A stretch of DNA of 64,000 nucleotides from Thermanaerovibrio velox DSM 12556 (GTDB lineage: Bacteria; Synergistota; Synergistia; Synergistales; Synergistaceae). Numbering within the stretch: the stretch's first letter is position 1; each line of letters starts with the position of its first letter. The stretch is taken from the NCBI RefSeq assembly GCF_000237825.1, contig NZ_CM001377.1:868001-932000 (forward strand), in the 5' to 3' direction. The position numbers and the translations under genes were made by a program. Under the pieces are notes generated by a model. It worked only from the letters and a program-made list of their open reading frames with translations. It was not told where the DNA came from and did no database searches. Shown in pieces: positions 7,715-15,468 of this stretch.

Positions 7715-8272
7715 ATGAGCGATCGTTTTGAGATTCGCTTGGCTGGGTCCGGCGGCCAGGGGGTTATCTTGGCGGCTGTGATAGTAGGAGAGGCTGCCGC
7801 CCTTATGGAAGAAGGGCTTTACTCGGTTCAGACCCAGGCTTATGGTCCCGAGGCCAGGGGAGGGGCTTCCAAGTCTGAGGTGGTCATATCCAGGAGTGAG
7901 ATAGACTACCCCAAGGCCAGTGCGCCGGACCTTCAGGTTATCCTTACCCAAAAGGCCTGCGATGAATACGCTTTGGACACAAAGCCAGGCGGTATAGTTA
8001 TAGTGGATGATTTCTTCGTAACAGATCTTCCCAACTTGGATGCGGAGGTATACCCTCTTCCCATCGTGAGGACTGCCCGTGAGGAGCTTGGGAGGGAGAT
8101 CGTTACCAACATGGTGGCTCTTGGGGCCTTGGCCAGGGCCTTGGAGCTTAAGGGGCTCATGAAGCCGGAATCCATCAAGAAGGCCATATTGAACCGGGTT
8201 CCCAAGGGCACCGAGGAGCTGAACGCAAGGGCCTTTGATGCGGGTTACGATATGATGAAGGCCAAGAAGTAG
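7715..8272 (+). CDS. korC: 2-oxoacid:ferredoxin oxidoreductase, gamma subunit
   Basis: The 185-residue gamma domain of 2-oxoacid:acceptor oxidoreductases. The N-terminal RLAGSGGQGVILAA and YGPEARGGASKSEVVIS are the two conserved blocks of this family. The ATG has aaggggg about nine bases upstream. It ends the operon, and a strong hairpin follows at 8341. Confidence 0.9.
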   Translation: MSDRFEIRLAGSGGQGVILAAVIVGEAAALMEEGLYSVQTQAYGPEARGGASKSEVVISRSEIDYPKASAPDLQVILTQKACDEYALDTKPGGIVIVDDFFVTDLPNLDAEVYPLPIVRTAREELGREIVTNMVALGALARALELKGLMKPESIKKAILNRVPKGTEELNARAFDAGYDMMKAKK

Positions 8273-8340
8273 CGTTTGATCCAGCAGGATTAGAGAGAAG
8301 TTCGTTAGTAGGGTATTTGAAATGAAGCTGTGTTAAGCTA

Positions 8341-8379
8341 GGGTCTGGGGGTCCGTTTTAGGGTCCCCAGACCCTTGGT
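8341..8379 (+). terminator. rho-independent terminator after korC
   Basis: GGGTCTGGGG (8341-8350) pairs perfectly with CCCCAGACCC (8365-8374) over a 14-base loop, followed by ttggtttct. It sits about 70 bases past the korC stop. Confidence 0.8.
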
Positions 8380-8435
8380 TTCTGTGGTATTGGTAGCATT
8401 AGGATCGTATCATTGGCCGGTGGCACTTAGCTTTG

Positions 8436-9839
8436 ATGATTTCTTGTCCGTTGGGGGATTTAAAATTGCTAAGCAGTGGAGATGTCTTGGAATTGCTCAT
8501 TTCTTCGGTTAATAGCGCCGGGGATGGGGTTGCAAGGGATGGTGATTTCGTCATATTTGTCCCCTACGCTCTTCCTGGGGAGAGGGTAAGGGTTGAGATC
8601 GGTCTGGTTAAGAAGACCTATGCGCGGGCTAGGCTGATTGAGGTGCTCGAGCCCTCAAACAGCAGGGTTATGCCTTCCTGCCCACTTTATGGGCGCTGTG
8701 GGGGATGTCAGCTTCAGCATGCGTCTTATGGTATGCAGCTTAAAATTAAAAGCATGACAGTCAAGGACGCCCTTCGTCGTATAGGAGGTCTTTCGGTTGA
8801 TTCAGTTGAGGAGTGTCAGGCTAGTCCCAAGCGATTTGGTTATCGTAATAAGGCGATAGTCCCGGTTAGGCGTCATGGTTCTGGCGGGGCCATTGGTTTT
8901 TATGAGCCCTTTTCTCATAGGGTGGTACCCCTCAGGGGGGATTGTCCTGTGATGTCTAATTCGGTTAATAGGGTTTTGGAGGGGGCGATCAGCTTCTTGA
9001 CCCCCAGGATTTCGAAGGGGATATTGCCTCCTTACGGAGAGGGCAGGGAGCCATCGGGGCTTATTCGAGAGCTGGTGGTTCGCTCTGGGGAGCGTACCGG
9101 GGATGTTGTTTTAAGCCTTGTGATGAGGGGGAAGCCCCGGGGAACGTTCAAGGCAGAGGTGGAGCGGCTGTGGGGGTTTATGAAGGGACTTGGGGTAGGA
9201 GGAGTATCGGTATTTTGCAATCGATCGGATGGTAACTTCGTTTGGAACGGTTCCTTCGTGTGGGAGGGAGGGAGCCGTGTTGTTCGGGAGGTTTTTGGCG
9301 GTTTGACCCTTTCTTACGATGTGACATCGTTTTTTCAGGTGAACACGTCCCAGGCGGAGGCCATGTTTTGCCACGTAAGAGATCTGGTGGCCTCTGTTGG
9401 GGCCGATAATGTGCTAGAGCTTTATTGTGGTGTGGGGAGTCTGACGTGTCTCTTGGCCCAGGGTGGGCATCAGGTTACTGCCGTTGAGGAGTGGCCATAT
9501 GCGGTGGATCAGCTTAGGGACAATCTGGAGATCAACGGACTTTCCCATAGAGCGAGGCCTTTTTTGGGGGCGGCGGAACTGGTGATAGGTGATTTGGATG
9601 GGGGTTTTGATTTGGTGGTGTTGGACCCCCCTAGGGGAGGGTGCGACAGTGCGGTGATTGATGCTATAGCAAAAAAAGGTATAAGACACGTTATATACAT
9701 TTCCTGCAATCCAGCCACCATGTCCAGGGACCTAAGGCTTCTCGTGGATAATGGGTACTCCATAGCTTCCGTGAGGCCCTTTGATATGTTCCCACAGACC
9801 AGCCACGTGGAATGTGTAGCGTTGGTAGAGCGGAAATAG
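8436..9839 (+). CDS. rlmD: 23S rRNA (uracil-5-)-methyltransferase, RlmD/RlmCD (RumA) type
   Basis: A 467-residue SAM-dependent m5U methyltransferase that modifies 23S rRNA (U1939, and in some Gram-positive orthologues also U747). An N-terminal TRAM domain spans about residues 15-75. The [4Fe-4S] ligands C82, C88 and C91 (CPLYGRCGGC) are visible, with the fourth probably in GDCPVMS. The methyltransferase core has LELYCGVGSLTCLLA, the DPPRGGC motif, SCNPATMSRDL with the catalytic cysteine, and FPQTSHVECV at the end. No SD fits the first ATG well, so the exact start is uncertain. It stands alone between two terminator-like hairpins. Confidence 0.9.
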   Translation: MISCPLGDLKLLSSGDVLELLISSVNSAGDGVARDGDFVIFVPYALPGERVRVEIGLVKKTYARARLIEVLEPSNSRVMPSCPLYGRCGGCQLQHASYGMQLKIKSMTVKDALRRIGGLSVDSVEECQASPKRFGYRNKAIVPVRRHGSGGAIGFYEPFSHRVVPLRGDCPVMSNSVNRVLEGAISFLTPRISKGILPPYGEGREPSGLIRELVVRSGERTGDVVLSLVMRGKPRGTFKAEVERLWGFMKGLGVGGVSVFCNRSDGNFVWNGSFVWEGGSRVVREVFGGLTLSYDVTSFFQVNTSQAEAMFCHVRDLVASVGADNVLELYCGVGSLTCLLAQGGHQVTAVEEWPYAVDQLRDNLEINGLSHRARPFLGAAELVIGDLDGGFDLVVLDPPRGGCDSAVIDAIAKKGIRHVIYISCNPATMSRDLRLLVDNGYSIASVRPFDMFPQTSHVECVALVERK

Positions 9840-9889
9840 CTTGAGATATGGGGTACCGTGATAAAAGCTGAAAGGCTACCCTAAGAAAA

Positions 9890-9913
9890 GGCCCCATTCG
9901 AAGGGGCTAGTTT
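9890..9913 (+). terminator. weak hairpin terminator after rlmD
   Basis: A six-base-pair stem (GGCCCC with GGGGCT, one G-U pair) has a seven-base loop. It is followed by agttta and lies about 50 bases past the rlmD stop. The stem is short, so the call is tentative. Confidence 0.4.
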
Positions 9914-10300
9914 AAGAGGGCAATTATGGCCCCTTTCAAGGTTGTGGTTGTGATGATCTATTAATAGTTGTTGGTAAATGTTGACACTTATTCATTGGCG
10001 AGAACAGGCATTTTGAAATAGGTTTAGACGCTCGGGAATGCGAAGTGCTACCTGAATAATTGCCCATAGTTATCGTTGTCTGTTTGGAAAATCTTAGCTG
10101 ATAACCATGGCATTTGTGGGGTGTTGCCTTGCCCCTTGCTGTGGCGATTTTAAGGTTATGCTTTAGTGATCTTCGTTTGTGCTGCCCTGGGGGAAGTTTA
10201 TCCTCCCCGTGGGGTTTTTGTTCCACGGGAGGACTACCATCGCTTGGGTGGTTGAATGTTGGTAGCATAATTATCCCATTCGGATTTTCCGTGGGGCAAT
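9914..10300 (+). other. gene-free, hairpin-rich intergenic stretch; candidate structured RNA
   Basis: I see no credible protein gene here; the open frames present have low-complexity, unnatural compositions. Several inverted repeats are visible. 10064-10074 pairs with 10100-10110 (ten of eleven positions, 25-base loop). 10201-10212 pairs with 10222-10233 (11 bp with one bulge). CTACCA (10234-10239) pairs with TGGTAG in the 10260 region. The block CCTCCCC at 10202-10208 could also pair with the GGGGGA near 10190, so two folds may compete. It does not look like tmRNA, SRP RNA or a T-box, and I could not recognise a 6S RNA. A TTGACA at 9981 lacks a matching -10. Confidence 0.35.
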
Positions 10301-10307
10301 TCGGGGG

Positions 10308-10336
10308 TTGCAAATACTCAATGGGTTATGTATAAT
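10308..10336 (+). promoter_or_regulatory. promoter of tRNA-Gly
   Basis: TTGCAA (10308-10313), a 17-base spacer and a perfect TATAAT (10331-10336). Transcription would start near 10343, just ahead of the tRNA at 10351. Confidence 0.8.
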
Positions 10337-10350
10337 CCCCATCGTGATGC

Positions 10351-10426
10351 GCGGACATAGCTCAGCTGGTAGAGCATCGGCTTCCCAAGCCGAGGGTCGC
10401 GGGTTCGAATCCCGTTGTCCGCTCCA
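10351..10426 (+). tRNA. tRNA-Gly (anticodon CCC)
   Basis: This 76-base cloverleaf has an acceptor stem GCGGACA pairing with TGTCCGC, a D-arm with AGCTCAGCTGGTAGAGC, and an anticodon loop TTCCCAA giving CCC. The T-arm carries GGTTCGAATCC, and the terminal CCA is encoded. It decodes GGG codons. It has its own promoter and terminator and is monocistronic. Confidence 0.96.
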
Positions 10427-10435
10427 TGTTAATTG

Positions 10436-10466
10436 AGAGGGGCAGTGGTTGCCCCTCTTTTTTGTT
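10436..10466 (+). terminator. rho-independent terminator of tRNA-Gly
   Basis: AGAGGGGC pairs with GCCCCTCT around a short loop (10436-10458), followed directly by a long T-rich tract. It is a classical intrinsic terminator ten bases past the tRNA. Confidence 0.9.
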
Positions 10467-10524
10467 TTTTGACATCCCTTAATGAGGAATTTTTTTTATC
10501 CCGTTCTCGTTATTTTTTGCACAA

Positions 10525-10553
10525 TTGACTCATGTGGGGTTGTTGTCTAAGAT
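10525..10553 (+). promoter_or_regulatory. promoter of the V-type ATPase operon
   Basis: TTGACT (10525-10530) and TAAGAT (10548-10553) are 17 bases apart. Predicted transcription starts near 10560, about 50 bases before the first start codon. This also argues against any longer first protein that would begin inside the promoter. Confidence 0.65.
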
Positions 10554-10608
10554 AACACCAAGCTGGGGTTTTATAGCCTTTTACCACTTAGGAGGGGAGG
10601 TGTCTTCG

Positions 10609-10935
10609 TTGAGTGAGAACCTGGCTCAGGAGATTAGGCTTTGTGAGGAGGCCGCCCAGAAGATGGTGGCGGATGCAAAGGCGGAGGCTTCTAAACTAGT
10701 TGCGGAGGCCAAGGCCTACGCTTCCAAGTCCGTTAAGGAGGCTTGGCAGAGGCTTTACCGGGAGCACCGGGAGCGTATAGCCAAGGCGGAGAAGGAGGCG
10801 GATCTCGTAGCTCAGGGCCTGCTGGAGAAGGGACGCGCCGAGGCGGAGGCCTATTTCGAGAGCAAGAAGGGTTCAGTGCCGTCAGTGGTCTCTTGGGTGG
10901 TAGAAGAGGTGATGAGATCTCATGGCCTTGGTTGA
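10609..10935 (+). CDS. ntpF: V-type ATPase subunit G/H (NtpF-like peripheral stalk)
   Basis: This 108-residue protein is almost entirely alpha-helical, rich in Ala, Glu and Lys with heptad spacing from about residue 5 to 85. Subunit H/G, which pairs with subunit E as the coiled-coil peripheral stalk, looks like this. The TTG at 10609 is chosen because ggagg ends eight bases upstream and because the promoter at 10525-10553 excludes earlier starts; a GTG at 10600 is possible. Being first in an F-I-K-E-C-G-A-B-D order, as in the Enterococcus hirae ntp operon, strengthens the call, since the sequence itself is only generically helical. Confidence 0.8.
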   Translation: MSENLAQEIRLCEEAAQKMVADAKAEASKLVAEAKAYASKSVKEAWQRLYREHRERIAKAEKEADLVAQGLLEKGRAEAEAYFESKKGSVPSVVSWVVEEVMRSHGLG

Positions 10936-12922
10936 AATGGGTAAATACCGTCTTGCCGTGCACTCTGATGCGGCAGAGGCGGTCTTTAGGGAGATCCAAC
11001 GGTTCGGATTCTGTGAGTGGATCTTGCCGGAAGGGGAGGATGGGGCTGTTAAGGCGGAAGAAGCCAGGGAGCTCCGGGGCATAGACGATCAGCTTGGAGA
11101 AGCTCGGTTCGTCATTCGATTCCTTGACGACAAGGCCCAGCAGAAACCAGGAGGGCTTGACAAGGCCCTTGGGAAGTCTCCTGAGCTCACCCTAGACCTT
11201 CTTGAGAAGGAAGCGGAGTCAAGGAACTTCCCTAAGACCGCGGAGAAGATCCGGGGGCTTGAGCGTAAGCTTTCAGAGATAAGATCCGAGGAGGCCCGTC
11301 TTAGGGGGATAGCAGCCCAGCTTGCACCGGTTGAATCCTTGGAAGTGCCCATATCCATGTTCAACGGGGGCACGTCCATGGCCGAGGCCTACCTGGGATC
11401 CATATCTGAGGAGTCTTTCTTTGCCTTCTCAGAGGCCCTTCAAAACCGCTTGGGTGGGGCTGTTGAGGTAATCAAGCTATCGGGTGGCACGGATGGCCAG
11501 CTTCTGTGCGCGGTGATCGTGTTGAAATCCCACGCCCAGGTCTTCAAGACGGTGGCCGATGAGATGGGGTTCCAGCGCATGGAACTGCCAAAGGAGCTCA
11601 CTGGCCTTCCGCAGGAAGAGTTGGCCAAGATAAGGTCTAGGCTGGAGGAGCTGGAAGCGAAGACCAGGGAGATCGAGGATGAGGCCCGGAGCTTGGCCGA
11701 TGAATCCTTCGCTGATGCGCTCTTTGTCTCCGATTATCTCTCGATACTTAAAGCCCGCAAGGAGGCCATACTCAGGTGCGACTCAACCGGTTTTACCAGG
11801 ATAGGGGAGTTCTGGATGCCGGTCTCCAAGGAGGCGGACCTCAAAAAGGTGTTGGCCCCATTCGAGTCCCACGTGGACCTTTCGAAGGCAGAAGTGGAGG
11901 AGGACGAGTTGCCTCCCACGCTGCTTGAGAACCCATCATGGGCTGCTTCTTGTGAGCCTTTGACCTTGATGTACGGGGTGCCAACTTACGGCGGTGTCGA
12001 TCCTACCCCCAAGATGGCCCCGTTCTTCTTCCTGTTCTTCGGAATGTGCTTTGGGGATGCGGGGTATGGGTTGATCTTGACCGCCCTTTTCTCTTACTTC
12101 CTGGTTAAGCACCGTTTGAGCAGTAACCTGCGCAAGTTCTTCCAGGTCCTAGCCATAGGCAACGTGGCCACGGTGTTCGTTGGCGCTGTTACCGGCTCTT
12201 GGTTCGGTAACATGTTTGACGCGTTCTCGTTCCTGCGTTCCGTCAAGCCCATAAAGGATGCCATGCAGGTGCTGGATCCCATGACGGATCCGATTACCTT
12301 CCTTGGGATCTCCCTTGCCATAGGGTTCCTGCAGCTTCTCTTCGGTCTTTGGATATCCATGATGGATTCCGTAAGGAAGGGAGACTACTTCGGAGCTGTG
12401 GCGGACAAGGGCAGCTGGATCGTGTTCCTTGTGGGACTGGTTTCCTGGGGCTTGGGGGGCAAGATCTCTCCTTTGGTTGCCGCGGTCGGTAAGGTCCTTT
12501 CCGCTGTGGGGGCCATTGTCCTGGTGACCACTCAGGGGAGGGACAGGAAGAACATCTTGAGCAGAGCTGTAATAGGGCTCCTTAGCCTCTACAACGTGAC
12601 TGCCTACCTTGGTGATACCCTGAGTTACAGCCGTCTGCTGGCGTTGGGTTTGTCATCCGCCGCCATAGGCATGATAGTGAACCTCCTATGTACTTTGGTG
12701 GTGGGTGTGCCGTACGTGGGGTGGCTTCTGGCGCTGGTCATATTCGTTGGGGGACATCTTTTCAGCGTGGCGGCCAACATACTCGGGGCCTTCATTCACT
12801 CCCTGAGGCTTCAGTACGTTGAGTTCTTCAGCAAGTTCTACGAGGCCAACGGAAGGGCTTTTACCCCCTTCTCCTGTTCCACCAGCTACGTGAGGTTGTC
12901 GGACACCGAAAATCCGGCTTAG
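10922..12922 (+). CDS. ntpI: V-type ATPase subunit I (a-subunit homologue)
   Basis: This 666-residue membrane subunit forms the half-channels for the coupling ion next to the K ring and anchors the peripheral stalks. The N-terminal half (about 1-340) is soluble and helical, with coiled-coil stretches around residues 85-130 and 235-265. The C-terminal half is hydrophobic with about seven to eight helices and contains GMCFGDAGYG, a hallmark of the family (GDxGYG). LSYSRLLALGLSSAAIG near residue 560 carries the arginine expected opposite the ring carboxylate. It overlaps the previous gene by 14 bases. Confidence 0.92.
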   Translation: MALVEMGKYRLAVHSDAAEAVFREIQRFGFCEWILPEGEDGAVKAEEARELRGIDDQLGEARFVIRFLDDKAQQKPGGLDKALGKSPELTLDLLEKEAESRNFPKTAEKIRGLERKLSEIRSEEARLRGIAAQLAPVESLEVPISMFNGGTSMAEAYLGSISEESFFAFSEALQNRLGGAVEVIKLSGGTDGQLLCAVIVLKSHAQVFKTVADEMGFQRMELPKELTGLPQEELAKIRSRLEELEAKTREIEDEARSLADESFADALFVSDYLSILKARKEAILRCDSTGFTRIGEFWMPVSKEADLKKVLAPFESHVDLSKAEVEEDELPPTLLENPSWAASCEPLTLMYGVPTYGGVDPTPKMAPFFFLFFGMCFGDAGYGLILTALFSYFLVKHRLSSNLRKFFQVLAIGNVATVFVGAVTGSWFGNMFDAFSFLRSVKPIKDAMQVLDPMTDPITFLGISLAIGFLQLLFGLWISMMDSVRKGDYFGAVADKGSWIVFLVGLVSWGLGGKISPLVAAVGKVLSAVGAIVLVTTQGRDRKNILSRAVIGLLSLYNVTAYLGDTLSYSRLLALGLSSAAIGMIVNLLCTLVVGVPYVGWLLALVIFVGGHLFSVAANILGAFIHSLRLQYVEFFSKFYEANGRAFTPFSCSTSYVRLSDTENPA

Positions 12923-12961
12923 CCTCATAAAACTTGATCAAGACGAAGGAGGATGTTCAGA

Positions 12962-13465
12962 ATGAATTCCATCATTTCCACCATGGCTGATCAGCTCGGA
13001 CCGGTTCTTGCTATGTTTGGTGCCGCTTTGGCTGCCGGAGTGGCCGGTTGCGGTTCCGCCAAGGGCATAGGGATAGCCAACGAGGCGGCGGCGGGCATCA
13101 TGACCGAGGATCCCAAGAAGTTCGGCTTGGCCTTGATCCTCTTGGCCTTGCCGGGCACCCAGGGTATCTACGGTCTTCTGACCGCCTTCTTCGCCATCCA
13201 AAAGGCGGGCCTTTTGGGCGGTGCCCCGGTTCACGTTACCATATGGCAGGGGCTTGGCATATTCTCCGCTTGCATCCCCATCGCCTTGGCGGGGTACCTA
13301 TCCGCGGTCTTCCAGGGTAAGTCTTCAGCCGCTACCATACTGATGATATCCAAGAGACCGGAGGAGATAGGTAAGGCGGTCATACTGCCTGCAATGGTGG
13401 AGACTTACGCAGTTTTGGCACTCCTCATGAGCATAATCCTGCTCAACAGCGTCAAAATAGGTTAG
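12962..13465 (+). CDS. ntpK: V-type ATPase subunit K (rotor ring proteolipid, sodium-type)
   Basis: This 167-residue, four-helix proteolipid is made of two fused hairpins, as in NtpK. The first hairpin has LPGTQGIYG (residues 63-71) and the second has FQGK (117-120) and MVETYA (145-150). These supply L63, T66, Q67, Q118 and E147, equivalent to Leu61, Thr64, Gln65, Gln110 and Glu139 that bind Na+ in Enterococcus hirae NtpK. Only the second hairpin carries the carboxylate. An ATG nine bases upstream abuts the SD with no spacing, so the ATG at 12962 (nine bases after ggagg) is chosen. Sodium coupling is inferred from the ligands. Confidence 0.93.
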   Translation: MNSIISTMADQLGPVLAMFGAALAAGVAGCGSAKGIGIANEAAAGIMTEDPKKFGLALILLALPGTQGIYGLLTAFFAIQKAGLLGGAPVHVTIWQGLGIFSACIPIALAGYLSAVFQGKSSAATILMISKRPEEIGKAVILPAMVETYAVLALLMSIILLNSVKIG

Positions 13466-13484
13466 AGAGAAGAGGGTTCCGGAT

Positions 13485-14072
13485 ATGGCTTTGGCGGACA
13501 TTAAAGCCAAGATAGAGGCCGATGCTAAGGAACAGGCGGAGGCCATTCTAAGGCGGGCGAGGGAACAGGCGGAGGAGATACGCAGGGAGGCCCAGCGCGA
13601 GGCGGAGGAGATAAAGCGCTCCTTCGATGAGAAGTTCGCCAAGGAGGCCCCGGAGATCTCAAAGCGCCGGGAGGCAGTTGCTCGGCTTGATGTGGAAAAG
13701 GAGATGCTCAACGCGAAGCGGCGGCTCATCGCTATGGTTTTCGATGAGGCCTTTAAGGCCATGTCCTCCATGGACAAGACCAAGAAGGAGGCACTGGTTG
13801 AGAAGCTGCTTCTCAGTGCCGTGGAAGATGGGGATGAAACGGTTGTGGTTGGGCCCTCCGAGGATCTCATCAACGAACAGTGGCTGGAGGAGTTTAACTC
13901 AAAGCATCAAAAATCCCTAAAACTTTCTCCCCAGAGGGATCCGTCCGTTAAAGGAGGTTTTCTCCTTGAGCGGGGTAGGGTGGTTACCAACTGCACGTGG
14001 GATATGCTGCTCAAGGTTTTTCAGGAGGACCGGGAATCAGAAGTGGTGAGGCAGCTCTTTGCCGACCGCTGA
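13485..14072 (+). CDS. ntpE: V-type ATPase subunit E (peripheral stalk)
   Basis: A 195-residue protein with a long charged N-terminal helix (about residues 5-60, repeating A-E-A-R-R-E patterns) and a globular C-terminal domain ending KGGFLLERGRVVTNCTWDMLL. The GGF/GG-hinge motif followed by N-x-T is typical of subunit E. It pairs with the NtpF-like helix to form the stator stalk linking the catalytic head to subunit I. Its end overlaps none of its neighbours; the next start is 17 bases downstream. Confidence 0.9.
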   Translation: MALADIKAKIEADAKEQAEAILRRAREQAEEIRREAQREAEEIKRSFDEKFAKEAPEISKRREAVARLDVEKEMLNAKRRLIAMVFDEAFKAMSSMDKTKKEALVEKLLLSAVEDGDETVVVGPSEDLINEQWLEEFNSKHQKSLKLSPQRDPSVKGGFLLERGRVVTNCTWDMLLKVFQEDRESEVVRQLFADR

Positions 14073-14088
14073 TTGGGAGGTGGTGCGT

Positions 14089-15102
14089 ATGGCTGTCCAG
14101 GGGGCTTATGGATACGTAGTTGCCCGCCTCCGTGCGATGGAACATCGTTTCCTGGATGCCTCTTTCATCAACAAGCTTGTGGAGAGCGATGATGTTCAGA
14201 GTTCTCTCAAGCTTTTGGGCGACACCATCTATGGGCAGTTCCTGTCCTCCCAGAGGTCGGACAGGTTCGACGAGGCCTTGGAGTCGGCGTTGCTTGATTC
14301 GTACCTCGAGGTGAGAGGTTTCGTCCCGGACGTGGCGTTGGTGGATGTTAACAGGCTCTACTACGATATCCATAACGTCAAGGTGGTTGTAAAGAGCGCC
14401 ATACTGAGCAAGAGGGGTGGCAAGAAGCGGTGGGATCTAATGACCTCCTTGGGGTCTGTCCCGGTGGACGACCTATTGGAGGCGGTGGAGTCCGATGACT
14501 ACAGAATGCTCCCCTTGGGGCTGGGAGAGGTGATCCAGGGGTGTTTCGCCGTCTTTGAACAGACCGGAGACCCCATGGATGTGGAGTCCCTCCTCGACAG
14601 GTACTACTTCCAAATTCTGGAAGAGGTGGTGAAAGAGACCTCTCTTGCGGGCCTTTCGGATTGGGTTAAGGAAAAGGTTGACGGGGAAAACCTGAGGACC
14701 TTATTCCGCCTTAAGAGGATGGGTTTCGACTCCCAGATGGTACTTCCGTTCCTCTATCCGGGGGGCAAGCTGGATCGGTCGGACCTCATTAGTCTCCTTA
14801 GCGAGCCCGTTAGCGCGTGGAGCCGGGTACTTTACTGTACCTCTTTCAGCCAGCTCTTCAGTGCCATAGGGGATCAGATGTCTCTAGAGGAGGCTATGCC
14901 GCTTCTTGAGAAGGCCTTGGATGATCACTTCTCCGCCTACTGGAACAGGTATAGGTATGTAATAGATGCTCCGGAGAACGTGCTCGCCTTCTTGTGGGGT
15001 AAGGAGATGGAGGTCAAGAACGTAAGGATGATCCTCGTCTCCAAGGCGACCAACTATGACAAGGAGAGGGTTAGGAGGCTGTTGCGCCATGGATACCCAT
15101 AG
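14089..15102 (+). CDS. ntpC: V-type ATPase subunit C (d-type, central stalk socket)
   Basis: A 337-residue protein of the V-ATPase C/AC39 (subunit d) family, which caps the membrane ring and receives the central D-F shaft. GAYGYVVARLRAME at the N-terminus, DIHNVKVVVKSAI and, near the end, FLWGKEMEVKNVRMILVSK are the three repeated-lobe motifs of this family. The ATG at 14089 has gggagg eight bases upstream. Its 3' end overlaps the next gene by 14 bases. Confidence 0.92.
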   Translation: MAVQGAYGYVVARLRAMEHRFLDASFINKLVESDDVQSSLKLLGDTIYGQFLSSQRSDRFDEALESALLDSYLEVRGFVPDVALVDVNRLYYDIHNVKVVVKSAILSKRGGKKRWDLMTSLGSVPVDDLLEAVESDDYRMLPLGLGEVIQGCFAVFEQTGDPMDVESLLDRYYFQILEEVVKETSLAGLSDWVKEKVDGENLRTLFRLKRMGFDSQMVLPFLYPGGKLDRSDLISLLSEPVSAWSRVLYCTSFSQLFSAIGDQMSLEEAMPLLEKALDDHFSAYWNRYRYVIDAPENVLAFLWGKEMEVKNVRMILVSKATNYDKERVRRLLRHGYP

Positions 15103-15433
15103 GAACCTTAAGGGCATAGGGGCCTTAGGGGATTACGAAAGCGTCCTCCCCTTCCAGGCCATAGGCTTGGATGCCGTGGTGGTTTCCCCTGATGCGGACG
15201 ATGAGGAAGTGCGTTCTGCGGTTCATCGTTTTAGGACCGGAGGCTTCGCCATCCTCTTCGTCACCGAGCGCGTCTACATGAGCCATCGGGACTTCTTGGA
15301 CGAGATAAACGATACCGAAGATCTTACGGTGGTACCTATACCGGGCATAGGGGGCTCCATGGGCCTTGGTATGCAGTCGGTGCGCAAGTGCGTCGAACGA
15401 GCGGTGGGAATGGACATATTCGCCGTCCAATAG
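15089..15433 (+). CDS. ntpG: V-type ATPase subunit F (NtpG)
   Basis: This 114-residue protein has a Rossmann-like fold and binds subunit D in the central shaft. [19 protein letters not shown] and later ILFVTERVY and [12 protein letters not shown] match the family. The ATG at 15089 has aggagg ten bases upstream inside ntpC. An open frame extends further upstream but would lie wholly within ntpC. Confidence 0.9.
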   Translation: MDTHRNLKGIGALGDYESVLPFQAIGLDAVVVSPDADDEEVRSAVHRFRTGGFAILFVTERVYMSHRDFLDEINDTEDLTVVPIPGIGGSMGLGMQSVRKCVERAVGMDIFAVQ

Positions 15434-15468
15434 GTCACCTTAAAAAAGTTTTTCTGGGGGCGATATTA

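Noticed and set aside
6848-7951. Minus-strand open frame of 367 codons opposite korB/korC
   Set aside because: It is fully antisense to the korB core and into korC, both strongly supported, and no domain is recognisable.
9981-10010. TTGACA at 9981 as a promoter for an RNA
   Set aside because: No acceptable -10 hexamer occurs at 16-18 bases.
10064-10275. Possible 6S RNA, T-box or SRP RNA
   Set aside because: No T-box motif, no GGAAGCAGC-type SRP loop, and no single long closed hairpin with a central bubble could be drawn. It is kept only as an unnamed structured region.
9936-10335. Open frames on both strands in the 9840-10350 gap
   Set aside because: Compositions are improbable for proteins, no SD precedes them, and one runs into the tRNA promoter. 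The region is better explained by hairpins.
10600-10935. Longer N-terminal version of NtpF starting at 10525
   Set aside because: It would begin inside the -35 element of the operon promoter and has no SD.
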